From positions 1 to 64,000 of the forward strand of contig CAZEPW010000014.1 in the NCBI GenBank assembly GCA_964514215.1: 64,000 nucleotides of DNA, read 5' to 3'. The position numbers were made by a program, and so were the translations under genes. Below, in pieces: positions 17,600 to 27,286 of the stretch (the first letter of the stretch is position 1; every line of letters begins with the position of its first letter). The notes beneath the pieces were generated by a model. It searched no databases. It was not told the origin of the DNA and saw only the letters and a program-made list of their open reading frames with translations. This DNA comes from CAYQUC01 sp964514215 (GTDB lineage: Bacteria; Pseudomonadota; Gammaproteobacteria; UBA6429; Thiohalophilaceae).

Positions 17600-18814
17600 C
17601 TAATGCGCAGCCCATTCGATTGAGTTTAAATCAATCCCATCTTTAAACATTTCCCATAAAGGTGATAACTCTCGTAATTTAGAAATATTTTTGTGAATTA
17701 ACTCACTGGTATAATCGATTTCTTCTTCAGTAGTAAAACGCCCAATGGTAAATCGAATAGAGCTATGTGCTAATTCATCATTCCGACCTAAAGCGCGTAA
17801 TACATACGATGGTTCTAAACTTGCTGAGGTACAGGCTGAGCCTGAAGACACTGCAAGTTCTTTTAAGGCCATAATTAACGATTCACCTTCGACATAATTA
17901 AAACTAACGTTTAAATTATGAGGTACACGATTTTCTTCATCGCCATTTAAATATATTTCTTCAATATCTTTAAAACTATTGTATAAACGATCGCGTAACA
18001 TTCGAATTCGTTCATTTTCGGTAGCCATTTCTTCTTTCGCAATACGAAAAGCTTCACCCATACCAACAATTTGATGTGTCGCTAATGTGCCAGAACGCAT
18101 ACCTCGTTCATGGCCACCACCGTGCATTTGAGCTTCTAATCGAACACGCGGCTTACGTCTAACATATAATGCCCCAATACCTTTAGGACCATAAATTTTA
18201 TGTGATGCTAAAGACATTAAATCAACATTTAATTGATCCATATCAATTGCAGTTTTACCTGGACTCTGAGCTGCATCAACGTGAAAAATAATTTTTCGTT
18301 CGCGAGTAATATCACCAATCGCTTTAATATCTTGGATAACACCTATTTCATTATTAACATGCATAATCGATACTAAAATAGTATCGTCACGAATAGCCGA
18401 TTTGAATTTTTCAAGATCAATTAACCCATTGGGTTCAGGATCTAAATAAGTCACTTCAAAGCCTTCTCGTTCTAACTGACGACAAGTATCCAAAACCGCT
18501 TTATGCTCGGTTTTACAGGTGATAATGTGTTTGCCTTTTTTCTGATAAAAATGCGCTGCACCTTTAATCGCTAAGTTATCAGATTCGGTGGCACCCGAAG
18601 TCCAGATAATTTCTTTAGGATTCGCATTAATTAAGGAAGCAACATGGGCTCGCGCAGTTTCTACTGCTTGCTCTGCATTCCAACCAAACTCATGTGAACG
18701 CGATGCAGGATTACCAAAATTGCCATCTAATGTTAAATATTCACACATTAATTTCGCTACACGTGGATCAACAGGTGTTGTTGCTGAATAATCAAGATAA
18801 ATCGGTGTTTTCAT
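17600..18814 (-). CDS. iscS: Cysteine desulfurase IscS
   Basis: A PLP enzyme that takes sulfur from cysteine for Fe-S clusters, thiamine and tRNA thiolation. 404 residues, like E. coli IscS. PLP-binding Lys206 lies in SLASHKIYGPKGIG and the persulfide-carrying Cys328 in SSGSACTSASLEPS; both positions coincide with E. coli numbering. The gene follows iscR by 100 bases. Confidence 0.98.
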   Translation of the reverse strand: MKTPIYLDYSATTPVDPRVAKLMCEYLTLDGNFGNPASRSHEFGWNAEQAVETARAHVASLINANPKEIIWTSGATESDNLAIKGAAHFYQKKGKHIITCKTEHKAVLDTCRQLEREGFEVTYLDPEPNGLIDLEKFKSAIRDDTILVSIMHVNNEIGVIQDIKAIGDITRERKIIFHVDAAQSPGKTAIDMDQLNVDLMSLASHKIYGPKGIGALYVRRKPRVRLEAQMHGGGHERGMRSGTLATHQIVGMGEAFRIAKEEMATENERIRMLRDRLYNSFKDIEEIYLNGDEENRVPHNLNVSFNYVEGESLIMALKELAVSSGSACTSASLEPSYVLRALGRNDELAHSSIRFTIGRFTTEEEIDYTSELIHKNISKLRELSPLWEMFKDGIDLNSIEWAAH

Positions 18815-18914
18815 TTAAAACTCCAAACAAGTGTAACCAAACATTACGAATGGCTGACACAAAATAACGTCGTAAAATTATACCATGTTAAACAATATTC
18901 AAAATACTTAATAT

Positions 18915-19391
18915 TTAAATAACGTCTTCATGGGTTTCAGGTAGTAAAGTAGGGTTTTCTGAGCTTTGGACTAAATCTGAGTATTTTTCGCCTTTGCGAT
19001 CAACTAAATGCCCAAGACTAATGCCACTTAAAAAGTGAAAAATTTGTTCGCTTAAATCAGTCCACAAATCATGTGTTAAACATTGAGTTTCACCATGACA
19101 ATTTGCCAAACCACCACACTTAGTTGCATCAACTTTTTCATCAACAGCCGAAATAACATCAGCAACTGCAATATCATGTGAGGCACGGCTTAACCGATAG
19201 CCACCACCAGGTCCCCGAGTACTATCAACCAATCCTTTTTTACGTAATTTCGAGAATAATTGTTCTAAATACGATAACGATATACCTTGTCTTTGTGATA
19301 TATCAGCCAATGTAATTGGTCCATCGTCAAAATGTAATGCTAAATCAAGCATTGCTGTAACGGCATATCGACCTTTTGTTGTTAACCTCAT
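18915..19391 (-). CDS. iscR: Fe-S cluster-sensing transcription regulator IscR
   Basis: A Rrf2-family winged-helix regulator of 158 residues. The N-terminal HTH begins MRLTTKGRYAVTAMLDLALH. The [2Fe-2S] ligands Cys92, Cys98, Cys104 and His107 are all present at the same residue numbers as in E. coli IscR, so it should sense cluster supply and repress the isc operon when holo. A candidate binding site lies upstream at 19547-19571. Confidence 0.97.
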   Translation of the reverse strand: MRLTTKGRYAVTAMLDLALHFDDGPITLADISQRQGISLSYLEQLFSKLRKKGLVDSTRGPGGGYRLSRASHDIAVADVISAVDEKVDATKCGGLANCHGETQCLTHDLWTDLSEQIFHFLSGISLGHLVDRKGEKYSDLVQSSENPTLLPETHEDVI

Positions 19392-19546
19392 AACCCTACC
19401 TGTTGAATGTGAATGTATTTTTTACGAGTAACCTGATAGAATAACGCATTAATGACTTACTAATCATATAAGTATTTCATCATAAGCTAAATTACCAAAC
19501 TTGAGTGTTTTAATCAAGAATTATTGCTAGGCAAAGCTTAGCAAAA

Positions 19547-19571
19547 ACCAAGTGATTTAGTCAAGTAATAT
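19547..19571 (-). promoter_or_regulatory. Candidate isc promoter with type 1 IscR half-site
   Basis: On the minus strand the sequence ACTTGACTAAAT (within 19571-19547) matches the left half of the E. coli type 1 IscR site consensus and contains a TTGACT -35 hexamer (19564-19559). A weak -10 (TAAGCT) follows at 18 bases. The right half-site is poorly matched. It lies in the 220-base gap between cysE and iscR. Confidence 0.4.
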
Positions 19572-19611
19572 CCACAAAACCTAATAATTAAGATAAGAAT
19601 TTAAACCGCGG

Positions 19612-20415
19612 TTAATCGTTTTCTTTTTGAGAAGGGGTAATTGTGTTATCGGTAGTGTTAATTTCCTCATCGATAGGATTAATTTTGCAATGCTTTAATT
19701 TTGCGACTAAATCATCATCTAATTCTGCCCCCAAGATTTTAATTGCTTCACACATTGATTTCATTTGTTTATCCATCACCTCGATGTGATCCAACATTGA
19801 ATTAAAGGCATGCGCCACCGGATCAGGCATGTCTTTAGTTGAACCGTAGGCATCAAAGCCTATTTTTTTAGCAAATTCATTACGCTTATCATCAACTTGC
19901 GGAGTTTTACGCACAACCCGTCCCGGAATACCAACGACAGTCGCACCTTCGGGAACAGGTGTCAGTACAACAGCATTTGAGCCGATTCGAGCCCCCTCAC
20001 CAACCAGTATCGGCCCTAAAACTTGCGCTCCAGCACCAACCACAACATTATCAGCCAAAGTTGGATGTCTTTTGCCTTTTTGCCAGCTAGTGCCACCTAA
20101 AGTAACACCATGATATAACGTAACACCATCACCAATTTGTGCGGTTTCACCGATGACAACCCCCATTCCATGATCGATAAAAAACCGATGGCCTATTATT
20201 GCTCCGGGATGAATTTCAATACCGGTAAACCACCGAACCGTTGTTGATATTTGGCGAGCCAACCATTTTAGATTGGCATTCCATAACCAATGCGCAAACC
20301 GATGGATAGTTACTGCATGTAAACCAGGATAATTCGTTAATACTTCAAGCGTTGTTCGAGCCGCAGGATCACGCTCAAACACGCATCGAATGTCTTCTTT
20401 TAATCTTTTAAACAT
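19612..20415 (-). CDS. cysE: Serine O-acetyltransferase
   Basis: CysE makes O-acetylserine from serine and acetyl-CoA, the first step of cysteine synthesis. 267 residues. After an N-terminal helical domain comes the left-handed beta-helix with hexapeptide repeats and the signatures FIDHGMGVVIGETA and LYHGVTLGGTSWQKGKRHP. This is the short form typical of the CysE next to iscR in many proteobacteria. It is followed by an acidic tail. Upstream neighbour trmJ is 35 bases away; cysteine is also the sulfur donor for IscS downstream. Confidence 0.95.
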   Translation of the reverse strand: MFKRLKEDIRCVFERDPAARTTLEVLTNYPGLHAVTIHRFAHWLWNANLKWLARQISTTVRWFTGIEIHPGAIIGHRFFIDHGMGVVIGETAQIGDGVTLYHGVTLGGTSWQKGKRHPTLADNVVVGAGAQVLGPILVGEGARIGSNAVVLTPVPEGATVVGIPGRVVRKTPQVDDKRNEFAKKIGFDAYGSTKDMPDPVAHAFNSMLDHIEVMDKQMKSMCEAIKILGAELDDDLVAKLKHCKINPIDEEINTTDNTITPSQKEND

Positions 20416-20450
20416 AATGACTCATTAATCTGTCCATTTCTGAAATCAAC

Positions 20451-21188
20451 TCACTTTTTATATTTAGACTGGGCGGCACTAAGGATACCACGTAATATAT
20501 TTAATTCCATTTTATCAACTCCTGAACGATTAAATAAGCGCCTTATACGTCGCATCAATTGTTTCGGATTATCCGGTTTTAAAAAATCTAATTCAGTCAA
20601 TGCAATTTCAAAATGTTCATATAAACGTTCCATATCATCGTTTGACGCTAATGGAAACTCGGCCTCAAGCGCTTCAATAGGTGATTCTAAATAGGCCGTC
20701 ATGTGAATTTCATAACACAATACTTGAATTGCAGCGGCAATATTCAACGAGCTGTATTGTTCATTAGCAGGAATATTCACAAGAAAATTACAACGCTCCA
20801 ATTCCTCGTTAGTCAGACCGCTATTCTCACGACCAAACACCATTGCAACTGATTGAGTTTCTGGCAAACTTGCAAGTGCCCACATTTTTTCAGCCATTTC
20901 TCTTGGGTTGAGTAGTGGCCACGGTATCTCACGTAACCGTGCACTTGCACCAACAACAAAATCGCACCCCACCAAGGCCTCTTCTAAAGTATCTACAACC
21001 ACAACATTATTCAAAATATCAAGCGCACTTGCAGCTCGAGCACGTGCTTTGACATCAGGAAAAGATCGCGGAGCGACTAACCATAATTCCGATAAATTCA
21101 TATTTTTCATGGCTCGTGCAGCCGCACCAATATTTCCCGGATGGCTGGTATGCACCATAACAACACGAAATTTTTTATACATATTCAC
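20451..21188 (-). CDS. trmJ: tRNA (cytidine/uridine-2'-O-) methyltransferase TrmJ
   Basis: A SPOUT-family enzyme that 2'-O-methylates position 32 of several tRNAs. 245 residues. Motifs: HPGNIGAAARAMKNM near the N-terminus, MVFGRENSGLTNEEL, and the knot motif IPANEQYSSLNIAAAIQV. The C-terminal helical extension is family-typical. trmJ-cysE-iscR is a common gammaproteobacterial order, and trmJ is divergent from suhB as in E. coli. Confidence 0.94.
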   Translation of the reverse strand: MNMYKKFRVVMVHTSHPGNIGAAARAMKNMNLSELWLVAPRSFPDVKARARAASALDILNNVVVVDTLEEALVGCDFVVGASARLREIPWPLLNPREMAEKMWALASLPETQSVAMVFGRENSGLTNEELERCNFLVNIPANEQYSSLNIAAAIQVLCYEIHMTAYLESPIEALEAEFPLASNDDMERLYEHFEIALTELDFLKPDNPKQLMRRIRRLFNRSGVDKMELNILRGILSAAQSKYKK

Positions 21189-21399
21189 TTTTAATTCACG
21201 CCAAACTATTAAAATCTAGATATCCATTTTAACTAATTTAGTAAGTTAAAGTTGAAATTAAATTTTTTAATTCACCGATATCATGCTTTTAGCTCAGAAA
21301 CAAAGTGAACACAATAATAAAGACTGGTAAAATACCGAGATTGTGGTGTTTTACACCATGCTCTTTCACATTTAACTTTACTATTAAACAGGTCATTCT

Positions 21400-22194
21400 A
21401 TGCATCCTTTATTAAATATTGCTATTCGTGCTGCGCGTAACGCAGGAGAAATTATAACTCGATCATCGGATAGAATTGACCAACTCACCATAGTAAAGAA
21501 AGCCGCTAATGATTTTGTCAGTGAAGTCGATAAAAAAGCGGAAGCAGAAATCATCGAAACAATACACAAAGCCTATCCAGAACATGGAATACTAGCCGAA
21601 GAAAGTGGCATTCAAAAAGGCAATGATTTTACCTGGATTATTGATCCGCTCGATGGCACCACTAATTTTCTACACGGTTTCCCGCAATTTGCCGTTTCAA
21701 TTGCCGTTAAAAACAAAGACCGAATCGAACAAGCTGTTGTTTATGATCCAATGCGCGATGAATTGTTCACCGCCTCTCGAGGTGATGGTGCGCAACTTAA
21801 TAACAAACGAATTCGAGTGACACCGCAGGTTAAATTAACCGGAGCGTTAATTGGAACAGGTTTTCCCTATTCCAACATGGACTATCTTGAACCGTATATG
21901 GGAATGTTAAAAAGTTTTATCCAAAACACAGCTGGAATACGCCGCCCAGGTTCAGCCGCACTCGATTTAGCCTATGTAGCAGCAGGCAGAATTGATGGCT
22001 TCTGGGAATTGGATTTAAAAACATGGGATCTTGCTGCTGGTTCATTATTAGTTCAAGAAGCCGGAGGTTTGGTTGGTGACTTAAGTGGAAATAATAATTA
22101 CTTGGACTCAGGGCACATAGTATGTGCTAACCCCAAGTTATTTAAAGCCATGCTACAAGAAATCAGACCTCACTTGACTCCAGAACTCAAATAA
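21400..22194 (+). CDS. suhB: Inositol-1-monophosphatase family protein SuhB
   Basis: 264 residues. The metal-binding residues are present: Glu67 in LAEESG and Asp82/Asp85 in IIDPLDGTTNFLHG, plus the C-terminal WDLAAGSLLVQEAGG motif. In E. coli SuhB hydrolyses inositol monophosphate and also joins rRNA antitermination complexes. It is divergently transcribed from trmJ across a 211-base gap. Confidence 0.95.
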   Translation: MHPLLNIAIRAARNAGEIITRSSDRIDQLTIVKKAANDFVSEVDKKAEAEIIETIHKAYPEHGILAEESGIQKGNDFTWIIDPLDGTTNFLHGFPQFAVSIAVKNKDRIEQAVVYDPMRDELFTASRGDGAQLNNKRIRVTPQVKLTGALIGTGFPYSNMDYLEPYMGMLKSFIQNTAGIRRPGSAALDLAYVAAGRIDGFWELDLKTWDLAAGSLLVQEAGGLVGDLSGNNNYLDSGHIVCANPKLFKAMLQEIRPHLTPELK

Positions 22195-22680
22195 TACACC
22201 AATAATATATTTTATATGTTGCTCAAGAAATATCATGAATGACCTAGGTTTATAATATCGACTTCAACTTAGACTCATTCATGAGACCAACGTTAACGTT
22301 TTCAGCATTAAAATTACTAGAAATTAAGATGGCGAATATATATCTTTATATGCAAACCGAACAACATCATTAGCATTTAGATCCGGTTCACTTGTTTTGA
22401 TATAATCATTGAAAGTAATAATCCACTACAATCAATAGTGAATAACAGTATCATTCGAACCCCATTGCATAGAAGTAATGCGGTTGTTGATTACTGAATT
22501 GAGTGCGAACCACAACTTTTGACAAAGTTAACTGTAAATATCTGATTTACTTCACATTAAATTCAAGCAGATTTATTGACCTACCCACTAAATCATGTAA
22601 ACTCAAGTAAAGTCTAAAGAATTACCTAAAGTCTACAATTTTGCATTGAATTACAAATTGCATGACCTGGAGAGGAATAG
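22195..22680. other. 486-base spacer with 10-bp inverted repeat
   Basis: No convincing reading frame. It contains an inverted repeat TCATGAATGA (22233-22242) / TCATTCATGA (22275-22284) 39 bases after suhB, without a T tract. The downstream end holds a ribosome site GGAGAGGA (about 22669-22676) for the next gene. The rest shows nothing recognisable. Confidence 0.4.
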
Positions 22681-23043
22681 ATGTTACGAAGTTTATGGAT
22701 AATTGTTGCACCACCACTATCGGTTTGCCGTTTTGGTTGTAGTAGCTGCTGTATCGCCCCAATCAGTGTGTTTTGGGTAGCAGGTCTAATTGCCATCGCT
22801 TATGGATTTATCGGTGGCCCGGCTAATCTTCCTTCGATGAGTTTAATTACTGGATCACTTGGTGTCGTACTATGGCTTATTTCTTCCGTATGGGCTGGTA
22901 TTACAATTTATGCAATTAACCGGGACAATGATGCCCCTGAGTGTCGTGGCTCTTCAAATTCAGTTTGTCGCATTGTTCGAAAGCACCAACCGGATGAATC
23001 TAACCCGCTTGACGAAGTCGCACGATTTAAAGACGTAAGTTAA
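22681..23043 (+). CDS. Conserved-looking Cys-rich small membrane protein
   Basis: 120 residues, function unknown. It has two predicted transmembrane segments (about residues 27-46 and 56-79). Four cysteines cluster just before the first (Cys16, Cys20, Cys23, Cys24 in CRFGCSSCC), and two more (Cys88, Cys96) lie in the hydrophilic C-terminal part. A strong GGAGAGGA ribosome site 4 bases upstream supports the start. The CxxxCxxCC arrangement could bind metal or a cluster, but no family is recognised. It is flanked by spacers on both sides and so appears monocistronic. Confidence 0.7.
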   Translation: MLRSLWIIVAPPLSVCRFGCSSCCIAPISVFWVAGLIAIAYGFIGGPANLPSMSLITGSLGVVLWLISSVWAGITIYAINRDNDAPECRGSSNSVCRIVRKHQPDESNPLDEVARFKDVS

Positions 23044-23247
23044 GTTTTATTACAAATATATAAAAATCAGTTTTAAAATATTTTGCATTCCGCTTTTTAA
23101 TATTCTATTTTCACCTAACAGCACTCAAACTTACTCGTCACAAATTAAACTTCTTTCTTGTTTGTTCAGTCTGGATTCAGCCACTACTCGCTAGTATTAA
23201 CATCAGAAGATATAAAACCGATGTTAATTCACAGAGGAGTAAACATC

Positions 23248-23808
23248 ATGTCAAACATAAACAAACTTTTAAACTTATGTGCGGTTGTTTCTATTTCGGC
23301 AATTTCTAGTAATGCGATAGCACAACATAATGAGCATAATATAAAAAATAACTTTTTCTACGCAACGGCAAAAGTGATTAATATTGAGCCTATTGTTAAA
23401 AACATTCAAATAACAACGCCAAAACGAGAATGCTGGGAAGAACAGGTTTCTCGTCCGGTTTATAAACGTCATGGCCAAGCCAATGTTTTATTTGGCGGCC
23501 TAGTTGGTGGAATTGTTGGTAATCAATTTGGGCAAGGAGATGGCAAAAAAGCCGCTACCGTTGTTGGTTCAATCATTGGTGCGGCAGTTGGAAACGACAT
23601 CGCGCAGAAAAAGCACAGTAGCTCACGTTCAGAACGAGTTGATATTGAACGTCATTGTAAGGTCACTCAAGCCACGCATTCCGAACAACGCATTGAGGGT
23701 TATTGGGTAAGCTATCGTTATAAAGGTGAAATGTTTACAACAAGAATGAATGATGAACCGGGAAAACGTTTAAAAGTTCGGGTGCAGGTTACACCGATTT
23801 TGAACTAA
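23248..23808 (+). CDS. Exported glycine-zipper protein
   Basis: 186 residues from the ATG at 23248, which has an AGAGGAG site (23232-23238); the frame is open for 30 more codons upstream but without a better start. A Sec signal ends near SSNAIAQ. The central region FGGLVGGIVGNQFGQG followed by VVGSIIGAAVGND is a glycine-zipper 2TM motif, as in outer-membrane or periplasmic Rickettsia 17-kDa/SlyB-type proteins. Two Cys (in KRECWEE and IERHCKV) could form a disulfide. The C-terminal SYRYKGEMFTTRM segment is typical of this family. Physiological role unknown, perhaps envelope stability. A strong terminator follows. Confidence 0.82.
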   Translation: MSNINKLLNLCAVVSISAISSNAIAQHNEHNIKNNFFYATAKVINIEPIVKNIQITTPKRECWEEQVSRPVYKRHGQANVLFGGLVGGIVGNQFGQGDGKKAATVVGSIIGAAVGNDIAQKKHSSSRSERVDIERHCKVTQATHSEQRIEGYWVSYRYKGEMFTTRMNDEPGKRLKVRVQVTPILN

Positions 23809-23841
23809 GCATAACTGTTATATAAGAACTCTCTGTGTTTT

Positions 23842-23878
23842 GCCTTCTCACTATAATCTAGGAGAAGGCATTTTTTTT
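23842..23878 (+). terminator. Rho-independent terminator after glycine-zipper gene
   Basis: A perfect 8-bp stem GCCTTCTC (23842-23849) / GAGAAGGC (23862-23869) with a 12-base loop, then A and eight T. The T tract overlaps the final bases of the convergent secF gene. There is no T tract in the other direction. Confidence 0.9.
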
Positions 23879-24896
23879 ATTCAATAAAATTTTCTTGGTT
23901 GCCCTGATCGGCTCCCTCTTTAACCACTTCCATTAGATTCTCACGGGTAATTCCTAAAGCCACAACCGTTGTTCCAGCAACATAAATTGATGAATACGTA
24001 CCAATAACGACCCCAACAATTAAAGCCGTCGCAAAAGCGTGGATAATTTCACCACCAAGAAAAAACATGGCAATTAACACTAACAATGTTGTTACCGAGG
24101 TCATCATGGTTCGAGATAATGTTTGGTTTAATGAAATATTAAAAATATCAACCGATGAGCCTTTTCTAATGATACGAAAATTTTCTCTAATACGATCAAA
24201 TACAACAATAGTATCATTTAGAGAATAGCCTATCACAGCCAACACTGCGGCTAATACAGTTAAATCAAAATTCAATTGTAATATTGAAAAGAATCCTAAA
24301 GTTATAATAACATCATGAATCAACGCAGCTACAGCGCCAAAAGCAAACTTATACTCAAATCGAATTAACACATATAATAATATACATGCTAGTGCAATTA
24401 ACATCGCTAAGCCACCATCATCTCGGAGCTCATCACCAACTTGAGCACCAACGCATTCTTGCCGACGCATAAGAACATCCGAATCACTGGCTTTTAATAC
24501 TGATAGAACTTTATCACCTAAAGTTGTTAAATCTTTTGACATGTCATCTGATTTTTCAGCTGCTTTATCTCCGCCTCGATCAACGGAACCACACCCCTTG
24601 CCACTGGCTTTATCATCAGTAGGAATCCGAACAACAACATCTGTAGTAGAACCAAAATGTTGCACAATCGCACTACCATAGCCCCCTTTTTCAAGAGCAG
24701 CCCGGACATTGCTCAAATCCGCAGATTGAGGATAACTAACCTCAATTAAAGTACCACCAGTAAAATCCAAACCAAAGTTTAATCCTTTGGTAATAATTGA
24801 AGCGAGTGACACAATAAGTAATATGGTTGAAAAAATGACAGCAATTTTTCGCTGCCCCATAAAATTAAATTCAGTTTGTTTTTTAAATATTTGCAT
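23877..24896 (-). CDS. secF: Protein translocase subunit SecF
   Basis: SecF works with SecD to drive late steps of protein export using the proton gradient. 339 residues, six transmembrane helices: the first at about 18-38, the rest from about 165 onward. Signatures GLDFTGGTLIEV, GYSLNDTIVVFDRIREN and RTMMTSVTTLLVL are intact. The periplasmic loop carries an insertion of about 30 hydrophilic residues (about 93-122), including Cys102, with a second Cys at 148 just before VGAQVG; this is longer than usual. It lies 51 bases after secD. Confidence 0.95.
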   Translation of the reverse strand: MQIFKKQTEFNFMGQRKIAVIFSTILLIVSLASIITKGLNFGLDFTGGTLIEVSYPQSADLSNVRAALEKGGYGSAIVQHFGSTTDVVVRIPTDDKASGKGCGSVDRGGDKAAEKSDDMSKDLTTLGDKVLSVLKASDSDVLMRRQECVGAQVGDELRDDGGLAMLIALACILLYVLIRFEYKFAFGAVAALIHDVIITLGFFSILQLNFDLTVLAAVLAVIGYSLNDTIVVFDRIRENFRIIRKGSSVDIFNISLNQTLSRTMMTSVTTLLVLIAMFFLGGEIIHAFATALIVGVVIGTYSSIYVAGTTVVALGITRENLMEVVKEGADQGNQENFIE

Positions 24897-24947
24897 ATTT
24901 ATATATCCTAAAGAATACGACTACTTAATTAAACAGTCGTATTCATA

Positions 24948-26828
24948 TTAAATTGATAATGTCTTAATCCGTTTGCCCGATACAAATAAGTTAACGACAG
25001 CTCTGGTACCCATAATTGCGGTAAACATTGATGTTAAAATACCAATTGATAATGTTATCGCAAAACCCTGAATTGAACCGGTACCAAAAATAAATAATAC
25101 TACCGCCGCAATTAATGTCGTTATATTTGCATCGGCAATTGTTGTCATTGCTTTTGCATAACCCGCCTTGATACTTGCCTGTGGTGTGTTGCCATTACGA
25201 AGCTCTTCTCGAATTCGTTCAAAAATCAGAACATTGGCATCCACCGCCATACCAATGGTTAATACAATACCGGCAATACCTGGCATCGTTAACGTCGCTT
25301 GCATCATTGATAACACGGCAATAATCAATACTAAATTAAGTGATAACGCTAATGTTGCAACGACACCAAAACCACGATACCAAATAACCATAAACACAAT
25401 CACTAATAACAAACCGATAACAACGGACATTGTACCTTGCTTGATATTATCTTTCCCCAAGCTTGGACCAATCGTTCGTTCTTCTACAATACTAATTGGT
25501 GCCACTAAAGCACCGGCTCGTAATAATAATGCTAAATCGGATGCTTCTGACTGGCTATCTAAACCAGTAATTTGAAAGTTTTTACTAAACACACCTTGTA
25601 TCGTCGCGATGTTAATCACTTCTTCAATTTTTGTTTTTTTGATTATAAAATCTTTATCTTCACAATTTTCTTTTTCGCGAAGTGTTTTATATTCGATAAA
25701 AACCACTGCCATTGGTTTTTTTAGGTTTTTCTTGGTCGTTTGCATCATACGTTTGGCACCTTCGCCATCTAACGTAATATTAACCGATGGACTACCACTA
25801 GATTGATCGTAACCCGCACCAGCATTGGTAATATTAGAACCTCGGATAATTAATCGTTTCTTTAACAAAACGGGATTTTTAGTTTTTCGTTCATAATATA
25901 ATCGCGTGCCGGAAGGGACACTACCCGCAATCGCTGCGCTAATATCGCTTTTATCAGACTGCATATAAAATTCTAATGTGGCCGTTGCACTTAAAATTTC
26001 TTTTGCTCTAGCGCTGTCTTGAATACCCGGCAATTGAACCACAATTCGATCCACACCTTGTTGTGTAATCACTGGCTCGGAAACGCCAAGTTCATTAACG
26101 CGATTACGTAAAGTCGTAATATTTTGTGTTAAGGCATTTTTCTTTTTTTCAACTAAGGTGGCCGGTTTAATCGCAACGCGTAATTCAACAGCGTCATCAC
26201 TGCCTTCGGTGATATCAAGATCTTGAAATTGTCTTTTTAATATTGGGAGTGCTTTATCTCTTATCGTCAAGCTATCAAATAAAATAACAATATTATCTGG
26301 AGTTTGTCGAACCGATTTGTAACGGATGTCTTTTTTACGAAGCTCGGTACGAAAATAACTGCGAATTTCACTGGCATAGTTGGTATAAGATTGTTTTACA
26401 ACCTCATCCATTTCAACTTCCATTAAAAAATGCAAACCACCTCGTAAATCTAAACCAAGATACATCGGAAGTGCATTAAAAGTAGACTCCAACCATTGAG
26501 GCGCGGCACTCGTTAAATTTAATGCGACGGTGTAATCCTCACCCAGTTTACACGCGATAAAATCATTCGCTTTTAACTGATCCTCAACATTATTAAATCG
26601 AGTCACTAAATTACCGTTATCAAGACTAAACTCTTTAACAGGAATATTGGCACCTTTTAACATTCCTTCAACTTGTTGTTGAGTGCCAATGTCTACTTTA
26701 GCATTTTTTGAAGCTGATATCTGTAACGCGGGATCGGTGCCGTAAATATTGGGTAACGCATACAATGCACCCACAGCAAGCACCAAAACAATAATAAGAT
26801 ACTTCCACCAAGGATAATGATTAATCAT
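24948..26828 (-). CDS. secD: Protein translocase subunit SecD
   Basis: 626 residues, close to the E. coli length. One N-terminal transmembrane helix, a large periplasmic region with LGLDLRGGLHFLMEV and VNELGVSEPVITQQG, then five C-terminal helices with GIVLTIGMAVDANVLIFERI. With SecF and YajC it forms the SecDF-YajC subcomplex of the Sec translocon. The gene order queA-tgt-yajC-secD-secF is the classic operon. Confidence 0.97.
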   Translation of the reverse strand: MINHYPWWKYLIIVLVLAVGALYALPNIYGTDPALQISASKNAKVDIGTQQQVEGMLKGANIPVKEFSLDNGNLVTRFNNVEDQLKANDFIACKLGEDYTVALNLTSAAPQWLESTFNALPMYLGLDLRGGLHFLMEVEMDEVVKQSYTNYASEIRSYFRTELRKKDIRYKSVRQTPDNIVILFDSLTIRDKALPILKRQFQDLDITEGSDDAVELRVAIKPATLVEKKKNALTQNITTLRNRVNELGVSEPVITQQGVDRIVVQLPGIQDSARAKEILSATATLEFYMQSDKSDISAAIAGSVPSGTRLYYERKTKNPVLLKKRLIIRGSNITNAGAGYDQSSGSPSVNITLDGEGAKRMMQTTKKNLKKPMAVVFIEYKTLREKENCEDKDFIIKKTKIEEVINIATIQGVFSKNFQITGLDSQSEASDLALLLRAGALVAPISIVEERTIGPSLGKDNIKQGTMSVVIGLLLVIVFMVIWYRGFGVVATLALSLNLVLIIAVLSMMQATLTMPGIAGIVLTIGMAVDANVLIFERIREELRNGNTPQASIKAGYAKAMTTIADANITTLIAAVVLFIFGTGSIQGFAITLSIGILTSMFTAIMGTRAVVNLFVSGKRIKTLSI

Positions 26829-26901
26829 ACTAAGATATTCCTGTTATCGATTCTAAACCTGAATTATTTTTATTGGCTTAGAGTCCTAATTAATTAAACT
26901 C

Positions 26902-27246
26902 TTAATCTTTAAGAGCTGCTTTTAGTGTACCTTTAGGCATGACAGCGGTAATTGATGCTTTTTGCATCCGAATTACAATATTATCAGCAACTTCAATTGA
27001 AGCATATAATTCACTCACCTCAACAACTTTACCTAACATGCCGCCACTGGTCATGACTTCATCACCTTTGGAAATCGACTCGACTAAATTACGAGCATCT
27101 TTCGCGCGTTTTTGTTGTGGACGAATTAACATAAAATAAAATAAAGCTATCATCCCCCCCATAAAGATCCAAAAATTTAACGGATCGGGAGCATCGGTAG
27201 CGGCTGCACCAGCTTCGGCTATTGCTTCTGAAATAAAGAAATTCAT
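26902..27246 (-). CDS. yajC: Preprotein translocase subunit YajC
   Basis: 114 residues: a short N-terminus, one transmembrane helix (about 25-43, FWIFMGGMIALFYFMLIRPQ) and a cytoplasmic domain with QQKRAKDARNLV and GDEVMTSGGMLGKV, all diagnostic of YajC. It lies 40 bases after tgt and 73 bases before secD. Confidence 0.96.
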   Translation of the reverse strand: MNFFISEAIAEAGAAATDAPDPLNFWIFMGGMIALFYFMLIRPQQKRAKDARNLVESISKGDEVMTSGGMLGKVVEVSELYASIEVADNIVIRMQKASITAVMPKGTLKAALKD

Positions 27247-27286
27247 TAATTTAAACCCTTTTTATATACCATCGGAAATTCGCGTA

